Shown piece by piece: positions 45,316 through 57,721 of a DNA stretch of 64,000 nucleotides. Under the pieces are notes generated by a model. The model did not search any database. It was not told the DNA's origin and saw only the letters and a program-made list of their open reading frames with translations. The DNA comes from Scleromitrula shiraiana (Eukaryota; Ascomycota; Leotiomycetes; Helotiales; Sclerotiniaceae). The position numbers and the translations under genes were made by a program. The stretch lies in assembly GCA_028455995.1 (NCBI GenBank), contig JABELC010000006.1, forward strand, positions 1,426,001 to 1,490,000. Direction: 5' to 3'. Within the stretch, counting starts at the first letter, position 1. Every line of letters begins with the position of its first letter.

Positions 45316-47287
45316 TTACCAACCGCCTTTCCAGGGTTTATCAGCCTCCCTTTTCTTCTCTTCACCAACTACCGCCTTCATATCTCCACTTCTAATAGCC
45401 GCTCGCTTTTCCCTCTTTTCTCTCATTTCCCGAGTCTCCCTCTTCTGTTGCTCAAGCGCCGCAATCATAACGTGTTGTTCTAAAACCCCATGACTACCAA
45501 CATAGGTATGAAGAAACTTGCACGTCTTCTCAGTCCTCTGACAAGTACCCATATGCCAAAAATAACATGTGAAGTTTTGATCCTTCAGAGTTGAGACAGA
45601 ACCTCTGAAAAAAACGTATTGTCGAGCTTCAGGCTGAGAAGGGATCTCATCCATGCAATCTATAAGAGATCCCCGCGCTGCGGCTTGACCATCTCGAAAC
45701 TGAGAGTCATGTTTGACGTGCTTTAGTTTCCCCATCTTGTCAGGGGAAGAGGAGGTAATTGACGAAGTTGTGATGTTTGAAGCGCTTGGACTACTATTCG
45801 TAGTAACTTGTGCCAACTGTGTTGAAAGGTGTTTTTTGGTCAGCAATTATTCCAACTTTTGTGTGGGAGGACTGGAATTATCTCATTAATCTAAAAAAAG
45901 AACATACTACTAACCTTTTTTTCCCATGTTCGATTCACTTCTACTCCTGTTGCTTGTGCCTTTGTAGGCGTTACAACTGAGGCTTTGGGCGCGTTATGCG
46001 CCTGGTCCAATCGCGTGCTCTCAGCGATACTATCGCCAGTCGTACTAGTTAGCATAGTAGACTCAGAGCAGTTTGTTTGGTTAAGTTGTTTCTGCTTCAC
46101 CTTCTGCTTCTCTGCATCTGCATTGCTCGATGTACATTCGAATGATGTGAGCGAAGGTGTTGAGGGAGCTGGCGGCACTTGCACATCATCTGTCTCCCAC
46201 TCTGCAGCATTTATTGTCTCAAAATCATCGCACAGGTTTGGCTTCATTAAGTTGGCAATTGGAAAGGGTACCTTTTTGCTTGAATTATCTGCATCGCTTC
46301 TCAAAATATCACGTTTAAACAAAGGTAACTCGAAATGCCCACGTGCATCTGATCTCAAATTATGCCCGGCGTAAATATCAGGACGAACTACATTCAATAC
46401 CCTGACTTTGTCTCCACGTAAAATCTCGAGTTGTTTGGAATTTGAAGGTCTGACAGTGTGAGTAGCCGTGAAAATACGCAATAGTGGAACCTCAGGGCGA
46501 GATCCAGAAAGGCCACTGGGAGGTGTTTTCGAGCCAATTGGAGACTTTGGCAGTGTCTGAGCCTCAGGAGTATCAGACGGTTTTAATAACCATTCAGGGT
46601 TGAAGTCCGGATTTTTAGGCTGACAGTAAGCTGAAGAATCTGGAGGCTCGCGACCATATTTCTGTTTAAACAGCCCGATACGACGCTCTCTCTCACTCGG
46701 GGATAGCACATGTGCTATATTGCTGGCTGGCGGGTCCGACTGTGGCAATAATCGAGCTTCCTCATTTACCAAAGATGCGCACCCATTGGTTGCAGAACAT
46801 TCTATCGGTCCTAAAAGGTCTTGATCTAAAACCGAAGTGCCAACTTCCGTGGCCGAACGTACTGTGTCTTCGCACCTCTCAGGTGGGCTGACTGGTACAT
46901 TTGTCTTCTCCGTTGGCGGCGAAGCAGTGATCAGTGTCTCTGCTTCCACAACGGCCGAGTTAGTTTCAACGGATTTCTCCACCTTATGATTGCCGGAGTC
47001 CATAGATGGAACCTCAGTCTCAATTTTCTCTTCATCAACGTCAAACAAAAGATAGTCGACAAGGCTAGTAGAAAGATCAGGTCCGTTGGTGAAGACATAT
47101 TTTCCTTTGTGGATGAGAGCATCAAGTCGGATCCATTCGTCTTCTGTAAAGTATCCAGAACCATAAAGCTTGCACAAGTTCTGGAATTTTCGATATATCA
47201 GCAAACTGATCCTGATGATAATTTTAATAGCATCCTTACCATCTCGACTTGTGTCAAAGCTTTCGTGGCATGTATGCTTAAAGCCAT
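45316..47287 (-). CDS. CCCH-type zinc-finger protein, uncharacterised
   Basis: Three minus-strand exons, 47240-47287, 45915-47180 and 45316-45816, join in phase 0 to about 604 residues. The start at 47287 (MALSIHATKALTQVEM) is chosen because it needs only one short intron and avoids an extended frame that reads through that intron. The N-terminal part (GYFTEDEWIRLDALIHKGKY) is compact. A long acidic, Ser/Pro-rich middle follows, then a conserved-looking segment near KKVPFPIANLMKPNLCDDFE. The C-terminus carries a CCCH finger, CYFWHMGTCQRTEKTCKFLH (C-x7-C-x6-C-x3-H), and ends in a highly charged Arg/Glu helix. CCCH fingers usually bind RNA; a role in mRNA handling is inference. Confidence 0.8.
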
Positions 47288-49016
47288 GTTTGTTCAAAGT
47301 GCCTGGATTTGCTACTTGGAAGGTTGAAGGGATATTCAAGAACAGAAGATACTTCCACACGTCACGAGACTGTCGAGATCTTTACAAGCGTATTTGCGTG
47401 GAGAGTATGGAATGGATCATTAATATGAAGTAGACGTGAAGATGGAATTATGACAAGATCCCTCTCTGTTGAAGAGAGGGAAAATAAGAGGAAAGAAAGG
47501 CACTCAATTTTACAGAAGATTCGGAGCGGGGGGGCTTATCATGAACAAAATGATACAATGGTGTGTGAGTAGATGCAATGGGTCACATTATCATACATGG
47601 GTATTGCATTATGCTGCTGCGGCTGAAAAGGCTCTGAGATATGATAGGAGAAAATTCAAATCCTGCAAGCCACCATGTAATGCTTCACAGCATCAGAAAG
47701 CTGAAGTTGAATGTCAGGCTATTCAAGCGGGTGTTATGTGTGGAACTTGGTGGAACTTATCAAAAATTATCAGAATCAATTGACGGCAACGCGTTGCGGG
47801 GTTAGCCTAGCACAGTGGAAGAGCGCGTTAATAACACGTAGGCACGCATTTAATATAAAACTTCAACTCGATATGACATTCCAAATCAGATGCATGTGAA
47901 TAGCGGTTAGGTATTGAGGGTAATAGAGTTGCAGAAATTGTCAAGCTGCTACTATAGCGTTGCTGCAGTTCCAAACTTGAAGTTCCGAGCGATCGCAGAT
48001 GCAATCTAAGAAGTTCAAATATGAGAAATCGATCAATCAAGTGTTTCACATTCCAAATTAATTCTTCCTGTAATGCCCATACTAAGATATGACTTATGAG
48101 AACGTTTAGAACTGTAAGAAGGAAGATGTTCGAGAAGCAAATTAGCTGCTGCATTTAGAGTTGACATCTGCAGTGATTATTACACAAGACCAGCCTCCCC
48201 TCAACTCGGTCATTAATTTTTGATCCGCTGTACTTGTTATACAGCATAACCAACCCCTCATCTTGAACGTTGACATTGATATTGATATTGGTGATTAAGC
48301 ATAGCTAACCCCCACACCTAACGATCATTTTACGGGTTTTAACTCAAATAGTACGACTTTTAAGAAAAATGCTACTAAAATGATAGTACAAATATAAAAA
48401 AATAATATAAATTTACTACCCCTTAAATCATTTACTAGTAAAATTAAATTTGTATTATCTTTTTTTAAAAAAAAAAAGACATTTTTATAATTTCAATTAA
48501 GAATATTGATTTCATATTCTAGATGAAAATATCGATTAATTTTATTTAAATAAACTAAAATCTAGTTGTACGAAGTAGCCCATTCCAGCTGTCAGAATTT
48601 TGATTATCTGTTCAATTGATACACAATCACAAATACTCTGACTTGGGTTTCTATACACAGATTGACTAAAAACCATTTTGGTATTCTAAAGAGACTTAGA
48701 AGAAAGTTTGGCTCGATTTCACTTGTCTCAATTTATCGATTAGTAACGATTGTGGCATATATTACTGACCAGCAAGATTACCAATACCCAATCCCCTCAC
48801 AAATTTCAAATGAGGCTTCCCAGAACTGCGGGATTTCAACGCCCTATTGGATTCAAATCCTTGATATAGCGGGATGTATACTAATCAGAGAAAAACATGA
48901 AAAGATACATGTCTTAGAAAATAAATAGCCAGCAGGATCTCTCAATCATGCTGAGAGAAAAGAATCAGGATGCTGCAGCCCCCCGCAATCAGAAACCCAA
49001 AGACTGACAGTTCATC
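47288..49016. other. Spacer, partly very AT-rich
   Basis: About 1.7 kb with no supported gene. 48350-48560 is extremely AT-rich. A tRNA-like string near 47802-47850 was examined and rejected. Confidence 0.5.
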
Positions 49017-50716
49017 ATGACAAGACTTCTCGTACTACCATTATCAATCTTATTCCTCTGCCTCTTCCAAGTTACACATGCATCATTCTTCTACCCCAAT
49101 GCACAAACATCCGAAATCGAACATATTCTTGTCGACACTCACGGAGCCTATTCATCCGACTTTGCTTCCGCTATAACCCCCTGCTCCAATTATGTCTCTG
49201 GGGCTCAGACTCTAGGCCGGGAAACAGCGGCCCAATGGCTGCGTGTCGCCTTCCATGATTTCGTGACTGCCCGTGTCGATGAAGGAATTGGCGGGATCGA
49301 TGCAAGTATTGGATTTGAGACACTTCGGGAAGAGGATTCCGGTAGCGCATTCAATGACTCATTTGCATTTTTCAGACCATATGTGAATTCAAGAGTTAGC
49401 ATGGCGGATTTGGTGGCTATTTCGGTTAGTATGAGTGTGGGAAACTGTGGTGGCCCGATTATACCAATTAGAGGTGGGAGAATCGATGCAACCGGGCCCG
49501 GGGAAGAGGGCGTGCCAGCCCCAGAAACAGATCTTGCAACCACGTTACAATACTTTGCAAATGCGGGATTCAACCAAACGGATTCTATCGCCCTAACCGC
49601 GTGTGGTCATACACTTGGATCAGTCCACCATGGTGGTTTCCCAACGGTTGTTGGTGCCGATGCTGTGACGGAGAATAATACAGCGGGTGGCATTCATTTT
49701 GATGCCACAGTGGATGTTTTTGATATGAAGGTTGTGCATGAGTATATTGACTGGACGGGGAATCAGGGGGGTCCTTTGGTTACTTCATTCAATGAGAGTT
49801 CAAGGAGTGATTTGAGGTTGTACGAGAGTGATGGGAATTTTACGATGAAAAAGCTTTATGGCCAAGAAGAGGGGTTTCTTAATACTTGTGTTCCACTGCT
49901 TCAACGAATGGTCGAGACGGCTCCTAAAGATGTTGTTCTTTCGGATGTTATTTCTCCGATGATTGTAAAGCCGGTGAATACAACGTTTGACTTCTCATCT
50001 AATGGATCTTTGGTTTTTACGGGGCATATTCGTGTATGTATATATTCTTTGCATTCTCTCCTTATCCCTGCTCCACTCTGTCTATCTAACCATCTACATA
50101 CTGTAACTAACACTCTCACGCTAATCAGATACTTACGCCATCTACCTCTCCCTCTTCACCGCCACCAACCATAACCCTAGCCTTTTCTTCCCACTCCTCC
50201 TTCATCCTCTCCCCTGAATCTACAACTGGTACCTCAATATTCGGACATACCACCTTCTTCCCATTTACGATCCCGCTCTCCTCCAGCTGCTTTCCACCAA
50301 ATTTCACAATCACAACACCCACCACATCCATCCCTCCTCAAACTTTTCCCCTTCCTCTCCCTTTATCTTTCATCATCCCCTCTCTATCTAGCACCTCGAT
50401 TTCCTCGACCAATACAACAATCGTAAATGTTACCATCGCAGTTCCCATCCCCTCTTCATCTCCAAGGATCATACTTAAAGCTCCCATACCCCAACAAGGA
50501 ACTTTGGGTCCTAAAATTCAAACTTATGAAATTGGCAATTTGCAACAGATAAAAGGAAAGGGGAATGGGTATGGAAATAATAATGAGCATCAACAATTTG
50601 GGTTTTTGCAGGGCAGTCTAAACCTAGGTGTGTTAGCCACGGGAAGGGTGGGAGTGGAGATTTTCCATAATGGGGTGGGAGATGCGAAGGGGGTTGAGGA
50701 ATTGGTTTTTGTTTAG
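49017..50716 (+). CDS. Secreted heme peroxidase, class II-like (AA2)
   Basis: Predicted extracellular peroxidase that uses H2O2 to oxidise phenolic or other substrates. Two exons, 49017-50033 and 50129-50716, join in phase to about 534 residues. A signal peptide (MTRLLVLPLSILFLCLFQVTHA) is followed by the peroxidase domain. The distal site is WLRVAFHDF (Arg76, His80); the proximal His is in ALTACGHTLGSVHH (His198); VNSRVSMADLVAISVSMSVG and RGGRIDATGPGE are also typical. Several N-glycosylation sequons occur. The C-terminal part is Ser/Thr/Pro-rich and lacks a known domain. A Mn-binding or exposed-Trp oxidation site cannot be assigned without a structural alignment. It may use H2O2 from the copper radical oxidase at 2.4 kb, although the genes are far apart. 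Confidence 0.88.
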
Positions 50717-51233
50717 GAGCGGGTGGAATACCATGAATAAATGTTTGTGGAGGTAGGCCATTTGGGTGGGTATGTGTATGGTTGAGTTGACCTAGATTAA
50801 AATAAATATTGATGAACAAATCTACACTGCAGCTGCTTTGTGAAATAGAAACCTGGATCATTTCAATATTTATATCATTCATTGTTTAACATATATTCTC
50901 TGCATTTGTTTCGTTCACCTCACAAAAAAGACATCCAATATATGGAAGTCAACCTTTTGATCTAATTCAATCCAACCCCGAGCTACTTGCTCCTTGCTCC
51001 AACATCCTTCCCTTGTTATATCGTGCCGATATATTACATTAGATCTAAATATGAGAGCTACAGCTTCCTCCTTTTATAAGACCACGAAACCAATCGAATT
51101 CTCCCAATGAAGAAAATCCAAAACCATATCAATATCCAAGACATATACACATACATATAAATACTAGCAGATCCATACCTGACCACCACACATAGCCCCT
51201 CTCGTCTTCCCTCTCATTAAATTCCCCTAGCAC
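50717..51233. other. Convergent 3' spacer
   Basis: A 517 bp stretch between two convergent genes, without a supported gene. Confidence 0.5.
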
Positions 51234-51817
51234 CTACGCCAACAACCCCAAAACCCCCACTCCCACCCACCCAGCCGCTAACAGCCCCATCCCACCTCTA
51301 ACCCTCATCGTCAACCCAATCGCATCATTATGATCGCCCTTCCCCGGAACCGGCAACTTAAACTTCCCCTTCCAGAAATCTCCCACGTATTCCCTCGTTG
51401 CCATCAATATCACTACATTCACCCCGGCCAGCGCAACTTTTCTCCATGGATTATACTGGGATCCGCTTATGAGGATGGGGAGGGTACTGAGGAAGGTTGT
51501 GAGGAGCTGTTTGGGTGGATTTGTTAGCTTTGTGAATTGGTTTGGTTTCGTTTGATTCAATTGAAGGATAGATGCTGGACTGGATGGGATTAGAAGGGAA
51601 GTGAAATGGAACTTACGGCAACAACAGTCGCAGTCTGTGTATAAATTGTTTTATTTAATTGATTCTCGGCGATATTTGAATACTTCGCGGCGGTTTGAGC
51701 TTTGGATTCATAAGCTTGAAGTTTAGGGATTGCGAGGGATGTCAGGTAGAGGTTGTAGGATGCGATGGAGATCTGGGCGGTGGTTAGGAGGGTGAGGGCG
51801 GCGCTGGTTAGGTGCAT
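51234..51817 (-). CDS. Small multi-pass membrane protein, unknown function
   Basis: Two minus-strand exons, 51617-51817 and 51234-51506, join in phase 0 to 157 residues. The hydrophobic segments are LTLLTTAQISIASYNLYLTS, a second across the splice junction (TQTATVVALLTTFLSTLPIL), WRKVALAGVNVVILMA, and a C-terminal GGMGLLAAGWVGVGVLGLLA. That makes about four TM helices. The intron has good signals (GTAAGT donor, GCTAAC branch point, CAAACAG acceptor), which argues for a real gene. The layout is reminiscent of DUF1772-type small membrane proteins, but I do not claim that family. Confidence 0.68.
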
Positions 51818-52418
51818 TTTTGTTTGGGTGTTTTTGGTTTGTTTCTGAGGAGTTTGGTGAGATGAAGTGAGACGATAAGATGGAGTGGATGATTGAATGG
51901 ATGATCTGGTTGGTATGAGTCTATGTAAGTCGTTCAGAAATAGTAATGTTGCTGGAGGAAATACAATTTGATATCCAGATTCTATATACAGAGATGAATG
52001 GAAACTATGATGTCATTGACCTTGACGCGAAGCGAGATGGTCAATATTGATATGAAACAATTTAAATATCGATGACTTCAAAAACACACAATTCCACTCA
52101 CCAACCTACGGATATCCAAATGTCAATATCAAGAATTTTGCAAGCGCACCAGATCATGTTCTGCATATCTTATGAGATTCCAATACTTCGAGATTAGATG
52201 CGATAATTGATCGACCTGAAGATCGCGGATCCCCGAGTGGGGCAAGACATCAGGAACTTATTACATGCTGATTAGACAACTCCAATCCAATTGCACCAAT
52301 TTTCTAATCCTATGAAGTACCAACCCAAAATTCCCAGCATGTTCATTTGTTCAGAATTAATTAAAACTTTGCGTCAAGGTGCCAATTTTAACTCATCCTC
52401 CATAGGTAAAGTAGCTTA
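51818..52418. other. Spacer
   Basis: A 601 bp stretch between two minus-strand loci, with nothing coding seen. Confidence 0.5.
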
Positions 52419-54256
52419 TTACGCTTTCATTGACTTCCATTTTACAGTCAATGCTCCAATGACAGAAAGAGTGCATAACGCGGTAGGGATATAAAATGTT
52501 TCTGTAAGTGCCTTATTGTAGGCAGAAAGAACCATTGGCAATTGGATAGGCGTGATGAAGCTTCTCAAGTCTGTGGCGCCAGAACTGATGATCTGATATA
52601 TATCCACTGGCTCATTCTTCAACATGCTGGTTAGAACAGTAACAAGACGGGTCTCGAACACGTTTTGTGCAACACCTAGGAATACCGCTCTACCAAACAT
52701 ATGTGCGAACAACAATATAGATGCGCTGTTTGGAATGTCGTCTGTATTGGTGAGGGTTTGCGCGGCCATGTGAGCCTGCGTAAAACCAAAACCGCTGCCA
52801 CAGCCGATCAAAATTTGAATGCTTATCCATTTTGCTGTGCTTTCATTTGCTTCCCATGTCGTGGTAAGGCCGCAACCAATAGACATCAAAACACTACCAG
52901 CTATCATGAAGGGAGTGTAATAGCCGAATTTTGATACGCCGAAACTGGATATGAACGAGAAGATGATATAAGCTATTATTATAGGTAGCAAATGAATTCC
53001 ACAGTCCAGAGCTGATTGTATTGATTGAAACCAAATCGGCAGCTATTTTTGGGTGTTAAGATCATAGAGACCATGTTGAACGAACTCCGCCTCAACTTAC
53101 ATAGTACTCCAGAATGTTCATTCCAGATGCGGCAGTCATCAAGTAGAAAGCTACCGCTACGACACTCCTTTGTTTGATTATGCGGGACAGCACAGTTGCC
53201 AAATCCTTTTTCCATACTTGCACAATCATGAAAAGCAAACCCAACACGAGACATTCAACCAGCAACCCGATCACTCGACCTTGTGACCAACCAAAATTAA
53301 TACTTGCCAATTGCAGAGCAAGCAGCAGGCAAACAACCGAAGCGCATAATGATCCCGTCCCAGCCAAATCAAGGCTTCTAACCTTTTCTTTCAATGAAAG
53401 CTTCGACAGCTCGCGTGAAACTCCTATATCGGCGAAAAGAACAATCATGATGGCAGCAATAGCTCCAAAGGGGAGGTTAATCAAGAAGCACCATCGCCAA
53501 CTGACATGAGTGGTAAATGCGCCGCCTAGAAGAGGTGCAACGACAGTCGCAAAGCCATAGATAGCGGTGTACCCTGAAACAAACATAGGACGTCTTTGGA
53601 GAGGGAGAGCACATGAAATGACTCTGCGAAACTAGTCAACGGCATGAGCAGAACAAGATTATATATCTCACATCATAAAACTCGCGTTTATACCCGCGCT
53701 TCCAATCCCGAAAATTGCACGACCAATAATGAATGAAAGTGGATTTGGAGCCAGGCCACAAACAAGAGATCCGGCCTCGAAGAATACAATACTAGACAGA
53801 TGAACCCATTTGATGGTAACAAGATCATAGGCTCTCCCATATATCATCATAAAGGAACTTAGGGTTAGGAAGCTATAAGGGCACAGTCAAATCCAGTGAA
53901 ATCTCACATTATGGACAAGTAGATATCACCAATGAAACGTACCACGCTGAGCCATACCAGCCCACGTCTTCCAATGAATCGAATGTGTCCGTAATGCAAG
54001 GTATCGCGGTTCCAACGATAGTTTCATCCCACCATTTTATGTCAGGCAAGTAAGTTTATCGGCGGAGTACAGCAGTTCAATGAAAGTAATGTCATACGAG
54101 AGACGAGAGAAAACCCGATGACATAGCTTCAAACATGATAGCAACAAGCTTGAAACCTTTCGGGTAGTCTACCATCGGTATGGCGCTGGCCTCGAGATTG
54201 AACACATTTTGATCGGTCTCTGTGAGTTCTATCTCCCGCTGATCGGTTTCTTTCAT
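52419..54256 (-). pseudogene. DHA14-type MFS transporter, N-terminus damaged (probable pseudogene)
   Basis: Minus-strand pieces 53672-53870, 53101-53623 and 52419-53042 splice well and give most of a 14-TM drug:proton antiporter. Readable parts include KWVHLSSIVFFEAGSLVCGL, FIIGRAIFGIGSAGINASFM, VISCALPLQRRPMFVSGYTA, HVSWRWCFLINLPFGAI, and the end SVIGALTVKWKSMKA. The upstream part is damaged. After MKETDQREIELTETDQ and YPKGFKLVAIM (from ATG 54256) the first TM helix expected before DETIVGTAIPCITDTFDSLE is replaced by unrelated, stop-containing sequence. The join from GWYGSAWYVSL to FLTLSSFMMIYGRAYDL has no splice option that keeps frame. The core is long and open, so decay is probably recent. 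A missed intron arrangement remains possible. Confidence 0.6.
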
Positions 54257-55443
54257 GGTAGACTCCATACTGATGATAATCTAGCCAGGCAAGAGTATAC
54301 AGCAAAGATCGACGTCGAGAATTATTTTTCTTTATGTTTCATTATAGGAGAGTCTAAGCCTAAAATGGCATCTTCAACGGTTGGTATATGATTACCGATC
54401 CTTGAAACATTATGTTTCTACATCTACATTAAAAAACTTTCGTTTACGTGATAATCCTGATCAAACAATAAACAATCTTACTGTATGTCTTTATGTTGGC
54501 TTGCAACCAGAAGTTGTACAATGGGTATTTTCCTGATTTTCAACGAACCGACGCAGTGCTTACACTACGCTGTAGTCCGCACTGGATGACAATCGCTTCA
54601 AACCCATGGCGATTCGGAAGCCCGTGCAATATATTTACGTACATATATAAGCATACTGCGATTCTATTACAATTACGGTGATATTATATGTCGGAATGGT
54701 ATTCGAATTGGAATCTTCAAAGAAGCGCGGATCCTGATGGGGAATATAAAGTCGCCCCACAAACATCTGAAACGACCCATAATTCCCTGGATGAATTTCA
54801 TTTTGGGGATGAATTCCCGAGGTCAGTCTGGTTTTTCCATCTCATTCTCACTCGAGTTTTAGTTGACAACGTCTCGAATGGAAGTTGGGTTAACTGTAGT
54901 CAGCCTTCTGTATCGTGTTTCTTTTGTATCTGGCGTCTGATATCTGATCTTGACCATATTAAGTTAATGTCAATCTCGACTTAATCAGCGCTGAGATAAG
55001 AAATGTCGAGATCAAGCTAACTCTCCTTCTTGTCGGCGTATGCAGAAAAATGGATACCCTAAGTTTTTGTTGCTCGTCTACAGACCAAATTCCCTGTTAC
55101 TCGAAAGTCTCGAGCTTCAAATCGTTGGTATAAAGGAAGTCCCGTGTCAATTCCCCACTAATCAAGTTAACAATCAAGGTCGTGTGTTACTGTACTCCCC
55201 GTGGTTATGGATTTGTGATTTGCGAGCTCGGATATGTCCCGAGCTCGAGGATCAACAACATGGTTGAAATAGTAATTCTTCGCAGTATGAGAATTACTAG
55301 TACACAATCTTTCTTAGATGGTGTCATGTAATCTTCTCTATTCGTTATATTTTCTAAAAAATTTGAACCTTTGTGTTCTTCCTTTCCTTTTTCTCTTCAG
55401 ATTATCTGGTATCACTGGCGTTTTCGTCTTAAAAGGCTGCTTG
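54257..55443. other. Spacer with a hairpin
   Basis: About 1.2 kb with short plus-strand frames of no recognisable family (54688-54984, 55040-55267) and a perfect 9 bp inverted repeat. Confidence 0.45.
55223..55247. repeat. Perfect inverted repeat CGAGCTCGG / CCGAGCTCG
   Basis: Two 9 bp arms (55223-55231 and 55239-55247) around a 7-base loop in otherwise AT-rich DNA. Confidence 0.7.
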
Positions 55444-56824
55444 CTATACTGTCAGTTTATGCTTGATCTCGGCCATGTGATGGGCTCCAGCCAATTGGCC
55501 TGGTGGAGCATAATCCCAATAATAGGTATAAAATGGGCTACTGGCACTCTTGACCCAACCATTTGCGAAGTGGTAAGATGATAGATACAAGTGAGAGGTC
55601 TTTACACATAGCGTCCCATTGTACATCTGCATCGGAATCGTTTATAGCGGGATAAAGATCAAAGTATTCAGCTGGCATGTTACCATACCATTGCGTACAA
55701 TAGGAGTTGTACTGTTCAAGAGTGTAGTCGGTCGTAGTTGCTGCACCACTTTCATCTCGATTATTACTAGTAATCATTGGAATCTCACTAGCGGGATCAT
55801 TCAACAGCGAATCAATACATTTATGTGGGACGACGTAATCATTGAGCGTAGTCTTAAAAAGTGGCGGCCAAGAGGTAAAGAGAGATATAACATTATTAAT
55901 CGTGTAGTCTTTGTCGTCACTTCCATTCAAGAGTGATTCCATACTCAGAGTTCGGTGTTCAGTGAAAGAACTCATATTGTGAGAAACTGTATAAATGACT
56001 CCCACACTTAAAGCATGCGTCATATTTCTGTAGGAATCGGCTAGAACACCAAGCACTGGGTCATAGGGATCACGAATACCAGACTCGGCAATCATTCCAT
56101 GAAATAATCCCTTCGCAAGAGGACTATTTACTGCATGATACACTTGAGCTGAACCAAAAGATTAACCGGCGATGACGACTTGGTTGGGATTACCACCGAA
56201 ATTGGTGATATTATCCTTTACCCACTCCAATACGGTGATAAAATCCTGAATACCATAATTCCCTGAAGAATTATGTCCAGACTCAGCGTTAAGTTCCGGA
56301 TGAGCCAAGAAACCAAAAGCAGCATCACGATAGTTGTAAAAAACAACAACTACTCCCTTAGTAGAGAGTCCACCACCATAACACAAAGGCTCTGTGCTTG
56401 TTTCTCCGCTGCAATAATTCCAAACTAAAACAGGAAGAGATTCGTTGGCGGAGGTTGCTGGGGTCCAAATATTTGCACGGAGACAATCTTCTCCAATAGT
56501 ATATCCGGCTGAAGCCTGACGGGCAATTGGACAAGAAGGTCCGAATGATGAAGCAATGAAAGTACCATCCCATGGCTCGCGTTGTTGTGCAACTTTCCAT
56601 CTATTTTCATATGCCGTGTCGGCAGCGTAAAGAACACCTAAGAACGCCGCTACATTGCTATCTGGAAGGTTGAAGTATTTTTGAGTTGTGGAAGAATTGA
56701 AGTATTTAAATCCTTCAACGTAGCCATATTGAATCTTGACAGGGACACCATAGAGTTTGGCATCGGCTGGAGTAGGAATATACCCCGCTGCCATGAGCAA
56801 GGCAGCTTGTGTGGTTTGCGACAA
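55444..56824 (-). pseudogene. Carboxylesterase type B (cholinesterase/lipase-like), decayed
   Basis: The intact family hydrolyses esters with a Ser-Glu-His triad. The minus strand reads VPVKIQYGYVEGFKYFNSST, NVAAFLGVLYAADTAYENRW, GEDCLRANIWTPA and NSSGNYGIQDFITVLEWVKD up to NQVVIAG. A TAA at 56162-56164 then sits where the nucleophile elbow Gly-Gln-Ser-Phe-Gly needs Gln, one codon before the catalytic Ser (56159-56161). The frame resumes as SFGSAQVYHAVNSPLAKGLF and runs to about 55540. There a frameshift separates DLSLVSI from YHFANGWVKSASSPFYTYYW. The sequence stops at HKLTV, short of the family's normal end. The oxyanion-hole segment, normally with adjacent Gly residues, reads VWNYCSGETS. 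A CAA-to-TAA transition explains the stop. A start near 56794 is possible, but the N-terminus is uncertain. Confidence 0.85.
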
Positions 56825-57721
56825 CTTCGTTTTGTTCAGAACTTGGAAGAGTACAATGCGGAGTGAAAGCTACCGATATTTGCCAACATAATGGGCATCA
56901 TTATATATTTCAACTTCGTCCACTTTCGCAACAGTACGAAAGATGTTTACGACGACGGTGCAGGGCTAGTAGCCGGTTCATGAATATTAATCTGCAGGTT
57001 CTTTTTTGTGGCATTATAATGCGGATACTCCTCGAGTAAGATTTAAACTAAGATCCTGCGGGAACATCCGCTTGTAGAAAATGATCTATATAGCACTACA
57101 AATGTCCTAGCATAGTGGTGTCATGAAACCCGATTATTTATTTCTATAACAGCGAGTTCCTATCTTGAAAACGATGAAAGACTTCAGGAATTTGGTTTTC
57201 CAGTCAAGCTTGATAGTTAGACTTTTAAAGTTCCAGCTTCTTTTTTCAATCTTTCAACATAATTTTTTTGACTGAAATTTTTTGAGTATAGTTGTCAACC
57301 TCTCAAATATATCGATACTTCAAGGATCGGTGTTTGAAAGCTCACCCTCAAGATATATTTCCAGCCTTCATCATCAAGAAAAATGACATATTAAAAACCT
57401 TGGCAGTGACGAAGCCTATGAATGTGGGCAGATCCTTTTCGGTCCCGAGAGCGGATATTATGAAATTCCCCGAAAGATCATTATCAGCCTTACTCGATGT
57501 TTATCCGAATGTTATAATCAAACAGAATGTCTTCTTATCAGCATATTTCCACAGTGCGATTAAAATCAAGTCAACAAACATGCCATTCATATAAAAGACA
57601 TGCACAACTTTCTTCAAAGAAGCTTTGAATCCACACGCACCCCCTCTCCTCCGTCCCTCACATCCTCAAACTCAGAACGCAATAGAAATTCAAAAAAAAA
57701 GAACAAAAGAAATTATTCTAA
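56825..57721. other. Spacer
   Basis: About 900 bp with only short frames (for example 57292-57594, plus) of no recognised family. Confidence 0.45.

Noticed and set aside
45014..45368. Two minus-strand frames of about 100 residues
   Set aside because: They lie in or overlap the 3' flank of the CCCH gene and have no supporting motif or splice signals.
47802..47850. tRNA-like string (GGTTAGCCTAGCACAGTGGAAGAGCG region)
   Set aside because: The D-arm and anticodon-like parts look suggestive, but no T-arm GTTCRA sequence or matching acceptor stem follows at the right distance.
48662..48928. 88-residue plus-strand frame
   Set aside because: No start context, family or domain; it ends shortly before the peroxidase leader and looks like chance.
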